From: Xanthostigma xanthostigma
Taxonomy: Eukaryota > Arthropoda > Insecta > Raphidioptera > Raphidiidae
Direction: 5' to 3'
DNA: 64,000 nt
Assembly (NCBI GenBank): GCA_963575645.1
Contig: OY754468.1
Span: forward strand, 11,346,001-11,410,000
Shown here: positions 1 through 10,573 of the stretch, piece after piece
How positions within the stretch are numbered: position 1 is the stretch's first letter
Layout: every line of letters begins with the position of its first letter
Position numbers and translations under genes: made by a program
The notes under the pieces: model-generated
What the model was told of the DNA's origin: nothing
What the model saw: only the letters and a program-made list of their open reading frames with translations
Database searches by the model: none

Positions 1-113
1 ACGTTATAACATCGTATAGCGAAAAGTCTACAAAAAGTAAAGATTATATTATATTTTTGAAACAAAATAATTTTTAGAGTGTTGGGTGTATAATTAAAGT
101 ATTCAATAATAGT

Positions 114-236
114 ATATTGTGCGACTAGTGAGAGAAGGAGAAGATTCCATGAGCGTGAAATTTGCCGCACGAGCTTAGCGAGTGCGGTAACATGCGAGTG
201 GAATATTCTCCTTCGATCAATGGTCGCACATAATAT
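114..236. repeat. Short hairpin MITE
   Basis: Terminal inverted repeats with GTGCGAC near the left end and GTCGCAC near the right end enclose inner matching arms (GAAGGAGAA..ATTCCA against TGGAATATTCTCCTTC) and a central stem (TTGCCGCAC..GTGCGGTAA). The whole unit could fold into one hairpin. There is no coding capacity, so it is a non-autonomous inverted-repeat element of unassigned superfamily. Confidence 0.6.
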
Positions 237-265
237 TTTATTCAACTAGCACAAGTAAAATGTAA

Positions 266-576
266 TCGGGGCCCTGATAAAAGAGGGAAAAATAATAAAT
301 CACGTCATTGATTGACGTGCCCACCGCCCTCGATGCACACAAGATGGCCCTGACTTTCGCTGAATTGCGATGCTGTTTTCATATATACAAATCGCTACCG
401 CATTCCTATTGGTCCAGAAACTATGCAGTTATTATTCATTATTGTACGCTTCCGCTCGCTACTGCGTTCCTATTGGTCCAGAAAATTTTTTATCGTACAG
501 TTTCGGCTCATTATTAGCACTCTACGCGTCAACATGAAGTAATTTATTATTTCTCCCGAATTTAGCAGGGCCCCGA
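266..576. repeat. MITE with CGGGGCCCTG terminal repeats
   Basis: CGGGGCCCTG (267-276) faces CAGGGCCCCG (566-575), and the inverted match continues inward through an AATAATAAAT tract. Inside, the segment reading CATTCCTATTGGTCCAGAAA / CGTTCCTATTGGTCCAGAAA occurs twice, around 401 and 463. No target duplication could be fixed. The short frame at 308-517 lies inside and is not considered a gene. Confidence 0.55.
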
Positions 577-597
577 AATTATATATTACTCACGCGT

Positions 598-800
598 GTT
601 GAATAAATAAAATTGTCGACCAATTTTTAACAAAAAAATATATAATTAATACAATAACGAATTTTATAAAAAAAACTAATTAAAAACTAAATTTAATTGT
701 TTTTATATTTTTTAGATCAGTTCTGAAGAAGGTCCAAATCTGGATCGAAACGTTATTGTATTAATTATATATTTTTTTGTTAATATATTGTCTGATTTTA
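598..800. mobile_element. Penelope-like element fragment, inverted pair
   Basis: The left part (AAATTGTCGACCAATTTTT, ~609) is repeated in inverted form at the right. The plus-strand core at 723-753 reads CTGAAGA, a short stem-loop, then GAAACGT, which matches the conserved core of a hammerhead ribozyme. Such motifs are known from the terminal repeats of Penelope-like retroelements. The same block occurs at least six more times in the window. Family assignment is inference; no reverse transcriptase is present. Confidence 0.5.
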
Positions 801-1985
801 TAACGATTGAATATTGGAAAAGTTATATGGTTTTATACGTTTGTATCGCTAAAGAAATCGTTATAAAATCGGTTAGAATTAATTTTTTCCAAAAATTCCA
901 ACGGGATACTAAAGTTGAATGGATTTGTCATTTTTCTGGCTTGGACCGACCAGCGAAACCCATTTGTGAAAAAAATTAAGGAAACAAAAAAAAGGTGATA
1001 GTTAATTACTCGAGAAGTAATTGACCGATGACGCTATAAAATTATTCATGCATGTTTGGGTCAACATAGACATCCTTTTTGAAAATTTTCAGCCATCTAT
1101 GTGCGGTCATTTCTTAGTAAAAAATAGTGAAAAAAACGTGCTTTTTTAACTTTCGGGGCTATTTGCAAGTTAACAATTGCACTTAGCGACCTCTGTCAGT
1201 GCTCATTTTTTAGGAAATTTTATAAGGAACAACTTTCTCAATGCATATGCTATACTAAAAGTCAAGAGGAACGGAGATATTAAAGGAAATAGAGAAAAAG
1301 CACTATTTTCGTCACTAATTGTCAATTATAAAATCAAACACACCAACAATTTGTATGCAAACTTAGGGGGTTGAACTACACCCTAAAACGAAGCGATTCC
1401 AACAATAATCTCGCCTGTGCCCGAATAATGCACTTTTTAATGTTTTTACTTCCTCGCCGACTGCCTAGGCTGTTCGGTGAATAGGGCCATCATTGTGGGA
1501 GACTCATATTTGTATTACAATTATTGTTCATCTTTTCAACGAAATTTGACTATAGCTCTGCCTATGCGAGCTATACAGGTATAGAGCTATATAGAGACTC
1601 CAGGAGCTGCACGTGGGACTGCGAGATAGAGGAATACTACATACATAAATGCATTAGCTGGAAAAGCAGCAAGGTAGAAGCAATTGCTGTGCAGAACAAG
1701 TATATATACGACGCTAACTTCTCCTTTTTTAACTTTCTAAAGTATGTAAAGAAGTAAAATGTAGAAAGCGAGACAGAGAGAGAGAAAACAAACTGTGAGA
1801 GAGGGTCGTTCGGTCTCGGTAGGTTGGTACCTCTACGTGAAATGCATACGGCACGCCGTATTGCTAACGAAAAGGAAAATTTGTATTCTATTAAATAACG
1901 CAAATGTACGAAAAATTTATATACACAAGACGAAAATACGAATTGTACATTTTTGCCTGAACGTATTTTCTCTCTCTATCGGTTA
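801..1985. other. No recognisable gene
   Basis: AT-rich sequence with only short open frames that show no domain or motif I recognise. It is probably old repeat DNA. Confidence 0.5.
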
Positions 1986-2785
1986 AATATAATAATAATA
2001 ATGCGTTTAACCTCCGTTTCTCGACTTAATGTCATAAGTAGTGATGTGCCGGATCGTTAAAAATGTATATCCGCGGATACGGATCTGAATACGGATATTT
2101 GGTTTCAAGATCCGCGGATACGGATAGTACGGATCTTAACTTTCTTATGGGAAAAAGTTATTGACCTCTTGAAGAGTTAACTCTCATAACAGATTGTCTC
2201 TTTTCAAAGATCGATGTGCAATATCTCATTATAAAGATAGTTTTTTAGTACCTTTGAGTTATGTACTATTGGTATGGTACTCACTACGATAAATGTTTGC
2301 AATAAAGGTGCTAAATACGATTTTAAAAAATACAAAATAATCTGAATGGAATTTAACAGTTTTTTATTATTACCTAATCACCTATGTCCTATATATATAA
2401 AATTTCATCTATGAATTGAAAATTAGTAAGGTAAAAGATTCGTAAAAGATCCTGCCAAAAACTAACGGATACGGATACGGATCTTTCCCGTTATTAATAG
2501 CAATGGGCGAATGAAGGAATTTTAGGACATTAGGATAAGGTAGGCAAATTTTAAGCATAGGACTTTGACAGGTATTCGGCCATGGTCTTGAATAAGGCAC
2601 CATCTTGATATTTATCTGGAATTATTGAAGGAAACCGTAGAAAACCTCAACAGAAATTACCGTTTCTCGGCGAGAGGCAGCAGAAAAAAGTCGCAGCCAC
2701 ATCTGCCCCCGCCGGGATTCGATCCGCATACCTCCCGGATGCGAGTTTAGTGTTCTCACCACTACGCTACACTGATAAAGAATGC
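1986..2785 (-). mobile_element. tRNA-derived SINE, split by a hAT-like MITE
   Basis: This is a minus-strand copy of the window's long SINE family. The (ATT)n tail and the GTTTAACCTCCGTTTCTCGAC block are at 1988-2038. The body and tRNA-like head are at 2488-2785, with the B box GGATTCGATCC-like and the GTAGCGTAGTGGTGAGA-type A box near the right end. The two pieces are separated by the hAT-like MITE at 2039-2487. The head lets RNA polymerase III transcribe such elements in general; this copy is diverged and probably inactive. Confidence 0.7.
2039..2487 (-). mobile_element. hAT-like MITE, copy 1 (one end lost)
   Basis: It begins TAGTGATGTGCCGGAT and has repeated GGATATCCGCGGATAC-type sequence, as in the copies at 31876 and 40190, but in opposite orientation. 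The right end is cut inside the CGGATACGGAT subrepeat and joins SINE sequence directly, so the second terminal repeat is missing. It is non-coding. Confidence 0.65.
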
Positions 2786-3594
2786 GCAAAACGTGTGTTA
2801 ACGTAATTTTTTCATTTTTTTAATTCGATGCGTAGTTTGCGAGGTTTTTGACCCTTTTCAGACTTTTTGTACAGCCTGTATATAGATAGATACGTCAACT
2901 CCCAGCATGGTCTGTATACACATATCATAGGCTTACACATGCATAAGCAGGACATTATCATAATCATGTGTACATTCAGGATATGTATTTTTTTTTTCTT
3001 ACCAAATCTACCGAGCTTTAAAAGTTCGCGACGTTTGCGAACAAGGTCGATTTTTCAAAAAACGGTGCCGGTATTTCAAAACACCTCAACCACGGTTCCC
3101 TTCGACATCGGCACCGTAATATGACGGTGAATGTTGCAACAATAAACGTGTGCACAGAAGTAAACGATGTCACTTTTTGGCGTTACGTACATCCATTTGC
3201 TTCTAGGAACACGTTTTTTGTCACGTCATATTTGTTATTTTACGCTTTGAAGGAGGTTCAATTTAGAAAACAATTTTTTTTTTAATTTTCAGTGTGTAAC
3301 AATTATTATTTTTTTCAACATATTTGTTAACGTAAGTTTGTAACATATTATTTAATTCAATACATTTATTAGTTTAAGTTTTTTTTTAACATGAACACCA
3401 CTTCCTAGTTCATACGCTCCGCTGCCATTTTGCCTCTGTTTTTCCACATTATCACCAGGGTACACCAGTGACGGCGTGGCTTTTTAAGACGTGGTGTTAC
3501 AAGTGGTCTTTTTTAATGTCTAATGAAACCGAAGAGCAACGTTTACGCTGACAACTACCACTTTTGCAATATTTCTTTTATTTTTGTTAATTTA
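2786..3594. other. No recognisable gene
   Basis: AT-rich sequence. A frame at 2867-3124 has no identifiable domain. A segment near 3100-3130 recurs near 4610 (CCGTAATATGACGGTGAATG), pointing to a dispersed repeat. Confidence 0.4.
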
Positions 3595-3880
3595 ATGAAT
3601 AAAATTTTCGACCAATTTTTCACACAATTATCTAATTCAATAAATTTACGTTTCGGTGGGATTTGAATTTTCTTCAGAATTGAGCTAAGAAATATAAAAT
3701 TTATTTTTCTATTTTTTACCTCAATTCTGAAGAAGAACCAAATCCGGACCGGAACGTAAATTTATTGAATTAGATAATTGCATATTTTGTCAATATAACT
3801 GTCTGAAAAATTGGTCGATAATTTTATTTTTTGAAGAGTACTAATCAGACGTTAATCAAAGATATGAATGTTGTTAATTT
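3595..3880. mobile_element. Penelope-like inverted pair
   Basis: Two mirrored copies of the hammerhead-like block are present: minus strand at 3677-3649 (CTGAAGA ... GAAACGT) and plus strand at 3727-3757, where GAAA has become GGAA. The outer arms carry TCGACCAATTTTTC and its complement. The arrangement is that of two terminal repeats in head-to-head orientation. Confidence 0.5.
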
Positions 3881-4740
3881 ACTAAAAAGTTGCTGAACCG
3901 ATTTCGTTAAAACTTATATAGGACCAACTTTAAAACATACTCTATAGAATAAAAAAAGAATCATCGAAATCGGTTCAGAGACATACAAAAAAAAATACAA
4001 TCGAATTGAGAACCTCCTCCTTTTTTGAAGTCAATTAAAGAAATCTATAACGAAGATTAGTTGCAAAACTGTAAAACACTTTCAATAATAGTTTATCGCT
4101 GCATTTTAATTCTAAAACACGATTCTATTTTGTGCAGGCCAATGTTTTTGTTTCTTTAATGAAGAGAACATATTTTTGAGTATTGCGAAATAAGTATCTT
4201 CATTACAGCTTGATTAGGGTTGGCCGTAATGTTCAGTATTATTATTATCTATTGCCAATGTCAAGTAGGGGCTTATATATTGTGTACACGTGCAATATTT
4301 GTGTGTGTATGTGCGAGAAAAACGGTGTAATGCAGCGGTAAGCAACCCGCGGCCCGCAGCACTATACTACTCGGTTGGAGCGACCGTCGTGATTGCGGTG
4401 ACATGGAACAACTTAGGTACGTTACTTAGGACTCTTGTCAGATCACAGTGATCATTTTAGACGGCTGGTCACAGTGATTTTTTATCGTGAAGTTATTTAT
4501 TACCCAATTCTAATTGGCACTACCAAGATTATTTTGGTGATAAATAAATATATAACTTCGCTCGGGGCACATCGCCTAAATCTCTGGTTTCCTTAAAGAC
4601 AGCGGTACCGTAATATGACGGTGAATGACGTCATAAAAAACGTACTATGTGGATTTCTCGTTAGAGGCGGCACCACCATAACGCAAAAAAAAAACGGCAT
4701 ACATTTACTTCTCAACCGCCCAAATATCTATCTATCTATC
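3881..4740. other. No recognisable gene
   Basis: It holds a dispersed block at about 3990-4022 ending in CGAATTGAGAACCTCCTCC, which is also seen inverted near 50200 and 57190. Nothing else was recognised. Confidence 0.4.
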
Positions 4741-4756
4741 TATGCACACGTTTCTT

Positions 4757-5943
4757 ATAACGTCATTCGCCGCGTCGTTTTAATTACGGTATCGACACCT
4801 TGTGGTATCGATATAATACAGTCAGGACCCGATCCAGCTATTTCTCCGCTCTGGGCAAAATAATATTTGCCGCCTTTTACCCATGCGTTGTTCCATAGAT
4901 GGTGTAATTTTTTTTTTGTTTATCCATCTTTCAAATTTTCGCCGCCGACGCCGCGCCTCCCTCAATTTTGCCGCTCCGGGCAATTGCCCGGTTTGCCCTT
5001 TCTTGTAACGTCATTCACCGCGTCGTTTTAATTACGGTATCGATATATCATAGTCAGGGCCCGATCCAGCTATTTCGCCGCTCCGGGCAAAATAATATTT
5101 GCCGCCTTTTACCCATGCGTTGTTCCATAGATGGTGTAATTTTTTTTTGTTTATCCATCTTTCAAATTTTCGCCGCCGACGCCGCGCCTCCCTCAATTTT
5201 GCCGCTCCGGGCAATTGCCCGGTTTGCCCTTTCTTGTAACGTCATTCACCGCGTCGTTTTAATTACGGTATCGATATATCATAGTCAGGGCCCGATCCAG
5301 CTATTTCGCCGCTCCGGGCAAAATAATATTTGCCGCCTTTTACCCATGCGTTGTTCCATAGATGGTGTAATTTTTTTTTTGTTTATCCATCTTTCAAATT
5401 TTCGCCGCCGACGCCGCGCCTCCCTCAATTTTGCCGCTCCGGGCAATTGCCCGGTTTGCCCTTTCTTGTAACGTCATTCACCGCGTCGTTTTAATTACGG
5501 TATCGATATATCATAGTCAGGGCCCGATCCAGCTATTTCGCCGCTCCGGGCAAAATAATATTTGCCGCCTTTTACCCATGCGTTGTTCCATAGATGGTGT
5601 AATTTTTTTTTTGTTTATCCATCTTTCAAATTTTCGCCGCCGACGCCGCGCCTCCCTCAATTTTGCCGCTCCGGGCAATTGCCCGGTTTGCCCTTTCTTG
5701 TAACGTCATTCACCGCGTCGTTTTAATTACGGTATCGATATATCATAGTCAGGGCCCGATCCAGCTATTTCGCCGCTCCGGGCAAAATAATATTTGCCGC
5801 CTTTTACCCATGCGTTGTTCCATAGATGGTGTAATTTTTTTTTGTTTATCCATCTTTCAAATTTTCGCCGCAGACGCCGCGCCGCCCTCAATTTTGCCGC
5901 CCCGGGCAATTGCTCGGTTTGCCGCCCCCTAGATCGGGCCCTG
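4757..5943. repeat. Tandem array, ~232-bp unit, about five copies
   Basis: The anchor TAACGTCATTC falls at 4757, 5006, 5237, 5469 and 5701, giving spacings of 249, 231, 232 and 232. Internal units are nearly identical; the first and last are more diverged. Each unit holds a flank-derived part (TAACGTCATTC to ATCATAGT) followed by the start of a hAT-like element (CAGGGCCCGATC). Repeated short frames such as 4968-5471 are by-products of the array. Confidence 0.9.
4823..5943. mobile_element. hAT-like non-autonomous element hosting the array
   Basis: CAGGACCCGATC (4823-4834) faces GATCGGGCCCTG (5932-5943). The right end is followed by ATCATAGT, and the same eight bases precede each internal CAGGGCCCGATC. 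This fits an 8-bp hAT target duplication. The leftmost copy has decayed to AATACAGT. No transposase is encoded. Confidence 0.6.
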
Positions 5944-5951
5944 ATCATAGT

Positions 5952-6317
5952 TAAACCGAAGCTTTAGACACAATTAGCGTGTGACGACGCGACGTACAGT
6001 TTGAAACCCACTGGTGTAGGTCAGACCGGATCAATGATGCGTCACGGAGTGAAGAGGCTCAGGAAAGGGCGTCTACAAACAAACAAACAAACCCTCGTGC
6101 AGAGGCAAACAAGGCCACGACGAAAACGATGTACGTATAGAGCTACTCTATATACATATTCTGTGTGCGCTGCACTGTGTGACACCGGTCTATCGAGTAT
6201 CGAGTACTTGGTTCGAGACAGTGGACAATCTATTACACCGACTACGAAATGTTATCAACTTGAGGTCCGCTCTCGCTGCGGCCGGATGCAAAAATATAAT
6301 CTATAAATACTAATATA
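5952..6317. other. No recognisable gene
   Basis: The frame at 6001-6306 has no recognised domain. Nothing else is supported. Confidence 0.4.
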
Positions 6318-6753
6318 CCGGGCGGGGTGGCGTAGCGGTGAGAGCACTAGAATCGCATTCGGAAGGTACCGGGTTCGAATCCCGGCGGGGGCATATGTGG
6401 CTGGGACCTTTTCCTGCTGCCTCTCGCCGAGAAACGGTAATTCCTGTATCGGCCATCTTGTTGAGGTTTTCCATGGTTTCCCTCAACAATTCCAGATAAA
6501 TATCGAGATGGTTCCTAATTCAAGGCTACGGCCGATTTCTTGTCAAACTCCTATGCTGAAAATTTGCCTATCTATCTTTTCCTTATTTTCTAAAAATTCC
6601 TTCATTCGCCCATTGTATTAATTATGTTGAAGTTCAAAAATTGTAGAAAGTAACGGGAAGTCTGATAGAAGAAAATAGTAATGGTGCGAATGGCGTCTGT
6701 TATGACATAAAATCGAGAAACGGACATTAACGCATTATTATTATTATTATTAC
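6318..6753 (+). mobile_element. tRNA-derived SINE, near full length
   Basis: This is the best reference copy. The tRNA-like head at 6320-6392 has an A-box-like TGGCGTAGCGGTGAGAG and a B box GGGTTCGAATCC. A conserved body of about 330 bp follows (CTCGCCGAGAAACGG, TTCCAGATAAATATCGAG, TTCATTCGCCCATTG), and it ends in a (TTA)n tail. Total length of about 435 bp is long for a SINE. Further copies are at 1986, 9447, 10357, 12449, 41520, 42807 and 61262. Confidence 0.75.
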
Positions 6754-7149
6754 TAAATACTAATATTATATAAAAATGTTTGTACGTATTTGACTTATGG
6801 CCATATTCATCGAATACTATTAAAGATAGAAATTACTAATCTTGAAACAAATTAATTCGTTAGATAAAAAATTACTTTCAATTCACCAACCACAATTACA
6901 GGTAGAAAACGATGGCGTTAGTGTAGACGTCAAAAAAAAAATCATAAAATAATAATGTTTTATCCTAACCTACCTAATGGCATACAAAACTTCCACCAAC
7001 ATTAATTTTTAACAACTGTACACTTCACAAAATGTTAATAAACATAATTCACAAGAACAAACTGTAGATATAATACTCCACGCTTATAGGTTAGGTATTA
7101 TGATCTATGTGGCGGCCATTATTATTTTATCAGCGAATAAAGTATATCT

Positions 7150-7480
7150 TAGAAGTAAGACAGAATAGATTAGCTGCAGTAAACATTATGCTTGAAATAT
7201 TTTGTACAAAATTACGGTATTTTCACAAAAAAACTGTTTCAGTAACATGCAACGACATCTGAAAGAATTTGCTGAAAGCTATTAGTTCAGAAGCAAACAA
7301 AAAAAAAACTGTTTTAGTTCCAAGTAGCGACATCTGCTATAATTCGCTCAAAGCTATTAGTTCAGAAGCAAATCTGGTAGATTTCCTCAAAGCTATTAGT
7401 TCAGACGCCGGGCCGCAAACAAAATACATTTTGCCAGTATTATATCATCGCACCCGGGTGAATCCGGGACGGACCGCTAG
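7150..7480 (+). mobile_element. Helitron family 2, 3' part
   Basis: It ends with the hairpin CACCCGGGTGAATCCGGG and the terminus CGCTAG at 7480, the usual Helitron 3' form (hairpin then CTRR). The body carries three copies of AAAGCTATTAGTTCAGA and matches the copy at 8727-9400. The 5' limit is uncertain. Confidence 0.6.
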
Positions 7481-8000
7481 TTACTAATATAACGTACAGC
7501 AATGTACAACATTATGGGATCGAACATAACACCCCTCTCCATTCACTTCGTATTACATCAAACAGTTCATTTGTCATTGAAGATTTAATGCTACATTTCC
7601 CGGACATTGAACGAAGGATTGCGGGTTGCGGTTCTCTGTGGCGGCTGCCGCCGCCGTCACGCCACCGGCACCGACCCGACGCTCTTCCACGTGTCTTCTT
7701 CCCGACGTTCCCGTTTTAAACTACACCGCAGGGATTGTATACACTCCCTGTAATCATGCCTGGCGCTTTTGTAACAATTTTCCAAATTCGTTCTTCAAAT
7801 GTGTTCCGTCCAAATACGATGATTTCTAATTACGTCTATTGTGATTTTGTAACGTCAATTTAAATATGGAAAACTCACAAAAACAATTTTTTTTGTATAG
7901 CGCGGTTTTATTCGAACGGTCCCTAATAGACAAGGCCGCTAAAGTGTGAAATAAAAATAATTTTTCAAAAAAATTGAAGCAATTTTAATCCATGACCATA
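7481..8000. other. No recognisable gene
   Basis: A short GC-richer patch at 7620-7700 yields a frame (7626-7829) with no recognised domain. No repeat was identified. Confidence 0.35.
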
Positions 8001-8726
8001 TCTATACCTACATATAAATTCCCGTGTCACAATTTTGGCCGCGGTAATCTCCGAAACCACTGAACAGATTTTAATGAAATTTTGTTAATGTGTCTGGCTT
8101 GGTGCAACTTGGGCTATAGGATAGTTTTTATTAAATTTTTTATACAAAATTACGGTATTTTCTAAAAAAAACCTTTTTGTTTGCATTTGAGCCACAAAGC
8201 GCCATCAATCTGTTAGAACTCGCAATTTGCTCAATGGTATTATTAATTCTACGTCACATGTGTTTCATAGACAAACAATAAACACAGAAGCAAACACACA
8301 ACTGTTTAAGTAACAATTAGCGACATCTGTGAATCGACACTAAACCTCAATCGTTCTGTCATCTAACAGAAAAACCGCAGGTAGTGATAGCAGCGCCAGA
8401 AAACGGTCCATTTCGAAACACAGCAGGCATAGGAAGCTAGGCTTCCTGATTAAAGAGTTCCGGATTTAGTATCAAATAGCGATATCTGTTAGAAATTTAC
8501 TCAAAGCTATAGTTCAATAGCAAATCTAATAGCTACAATTAATTCCACGTCACATGTGTTTCATAGACAAACAATACGACGTAAAAACAAGGCATGTGTT
8601 TAGTTTTTTGTGTATCATTGTTTTACCGAGTCCGCTATAATTCTATAAAAAAAGTCCGATACCTCATAATAATGTCAATGTTTAATAGATAAACCACAAA
8701 TCCGGGCGAAACCGGACCGGGCCGCT
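8001..8726 (+). mobile_element. Helitron family 2, copy a
   Basis: It starts TCTATACCTACATATAAATT, with the TC start typical of Helitrons, followed by CCCGTGTCACAATTTTGGCC. It ends with a GGGCGAAACCGGACCGGGCCGCT hairpin region, abutting copy b. It is non-coding and non-autonomous. Confidence 0.65.
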
Positions 8727-9400
8727 TGTACATATATAAAATTCCCGTGTCACAATTTTGGCCGCGCTAACCTTCGAAACCACTGTACAGATTTTAATGA
8801 AATTTTGAAAATGTGAATCTTTGATTAACGTCTGAATAGAACTCTTCAAATAAATAAAATTTCTCAGACCAATATATTGACAAAAAATAAAAAATAACAA
8901 ATCAATATAACACAAGATGACGTTTCGATCCGGATTTGGATCTTCTTCAGAAATATCTAAAAAATATAAAAATTAATTAGTATTAAGCTACTTATTATCT
9001 AATAAATTGTACGAAAGAATGAAAGTTTGATGAGAAAAATTGGTCGACAATTTTATTTATTTTTTTGTTAATGTGTCTTGCTTGGTGCAACTTATGCTAT
9101 AGGATAGTTATTATTTAATTTTTTGTACAAACTTACGGCGTTTTCTCAAAAAAACTGTTTTAGTAACATGTAACGACATCTGATGGAATTTACTCAAAAC
9201 TATTAGTTCAGAAGCAAACAAAAAAAACTTTTTTTTACCAAGTAGCGACATCTGTTAAAATTAGCTGAAAGCTATTAGGTCTGAAGCAAATCTGGTAGAA
9301 TTTGCTCAAAACTGTTAGTTCAGACGCCGGGTCGCAAATGAAATACATTTTGCCAGAATTATATTTATCGCACCCGAGTGAAACCGGGACGGGTCGCTAG
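8727..9400 (+). mobile_element. Helitron family 2, copy b, split by a Penelope-like fragment
   Basis: It repeats the copy-a start (AAATTCCCGTGTCACAATTT) and ends CACCCGAGTGAAACCGGGACGG then CGCTAG at 9400. Comparison with copy a shows that GAAATTTTGTTAATGTGTCT is interrupted here at about 8838 and resumes at about 9063. Copies a and b are head to tail. Confidence 0.65.
8838..9062 (-). mobile_element. Penelope-like fragment inside a Helitron
   Basis: On the minus strand, 8950-8921 reads CTGAAGA, then GATCC and GGATC arms around a six-base loop, then GAAACGT. This is the clearest hammerhead-like core in the window, with a perfect 5-bp stem II. The right end carries AAATTGGTCGACAATTTTATT. Confidence 0.6.
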
Positions 9401-9446
9401 TGAGTTAATAATTAGAAAAGTTTTTATCTTACTCTTTTTTTTAAAA

Positions 9447-9523
9447 TAACCCTCCACTAGGATTCGAATCCAGTACCTCCCGAATGCGAGTCTAGTGCTC
9501 TCACCACTATGCTACACCGCTCG
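9447..9523 (-). repeat. SINE head fragment
   Basis: Only the tRNA-like head of the SINE family remains: the B-box complement GGATTCGAATCC and the A-box end CTACACCGCTCG. The body is missing. Confidence 0.6.
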
Positions 9524-10356
9524 TTTGTAAGCCTGGATGTGTTCAATATTAAATGCTACAGCCATAAATTGGATTACGAAAGGAAAAAAAAACCTACTGG
9601 GAATCCATTGCGTCAGAAAATAGTAAACAAAACCAAACGAATGTCTTTTAAAAATAAATTACAAGCTTCACAGCTTATTGCATGAACTCTGTCGATATAA
9701 AAAAAAGTACCGCACAACAAAAACCAATATTTTTTTTCGAAAGTTTCAACATTCGTCTAACACATTACGTAAACCATCTTATTTTTAAAATGCAATAAAT
9801 TTCTCCGGGAAAACTTTCCACTGTAAGATTTGTAGTCTTTGAGCTGGCGTATATATTTCTTAAAATAAAGTTTACCCGACGCTCAGACGTCTAAAATGGC
9901 GATCGGTTAGTTACATAAGTTCTGGTGCGCAAGTTTTTTTCACAAACATTTCAAGTGGGACTTGGAACAGTTGCACCTCGTAGCGCCATTTTTCTTACGA
10001 GCGAGATCACCGGCCATTAAGTACTGCATGTAGTCCCGAAGGGATGTAAACATTTTTACTGTCCTTTTACTGCACGGTTACAGTACTACGACGAGAATTA
10101 GAAACACCAGTTTTTGTTATTTTCAAATTAAAATAAACAATCTTATAATCCAACTTTCACACAATTAAGATGCATTAAAAAAGACAAGATTTATGTAAAT
10201 CTTAGGCTTTTGAAGTGGCACATTCAGGGGTATGTCTCTGATTGTTTGAAACGTTCGTCCAAAGAGAAAACATTTTCAAGTGTTTTATTATTTGTCTCGG
10301 AGATTACCGTCTACATCCAAACTTACAAAACAAACTTCACCCCAAAGTTTAATACA
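9524..10356. other. No recognisable gene
   Basis: No motif, repeat or convincing open frame was recognised. Confidence 0.4.
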
Positions 10357-10573
10357 CCGAGCAGGAATGGCGTAGCGGTGAGAGCACTAGACTCGCATTC
10401 AGGAGGTACCGGGTTCGAATCCCGCCGGAGGCAGATGTGGCTGAAACTTTTTCCAGCTGCCTCTCGTCGAAAAACAGTAATTCCTGTACCGGCCCTCTTG
10501 TTGAAGTTTGGTCTCCCTCAATAATTCCAGATAAATATCGAGATGGTTCCTTAATCAAGGCCATGGCCGATTA

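Noticed and set aside
4968-5703. Repeated 90-167 codon frames
   Set aside because: They follow the 232-bp array, shift frame between units, and have no domain.
4757-5943. CRISPR-like array
   Set aside because: The unit is 232 bp with no separate repeat and spacer pattern, in a eukaryotic context.
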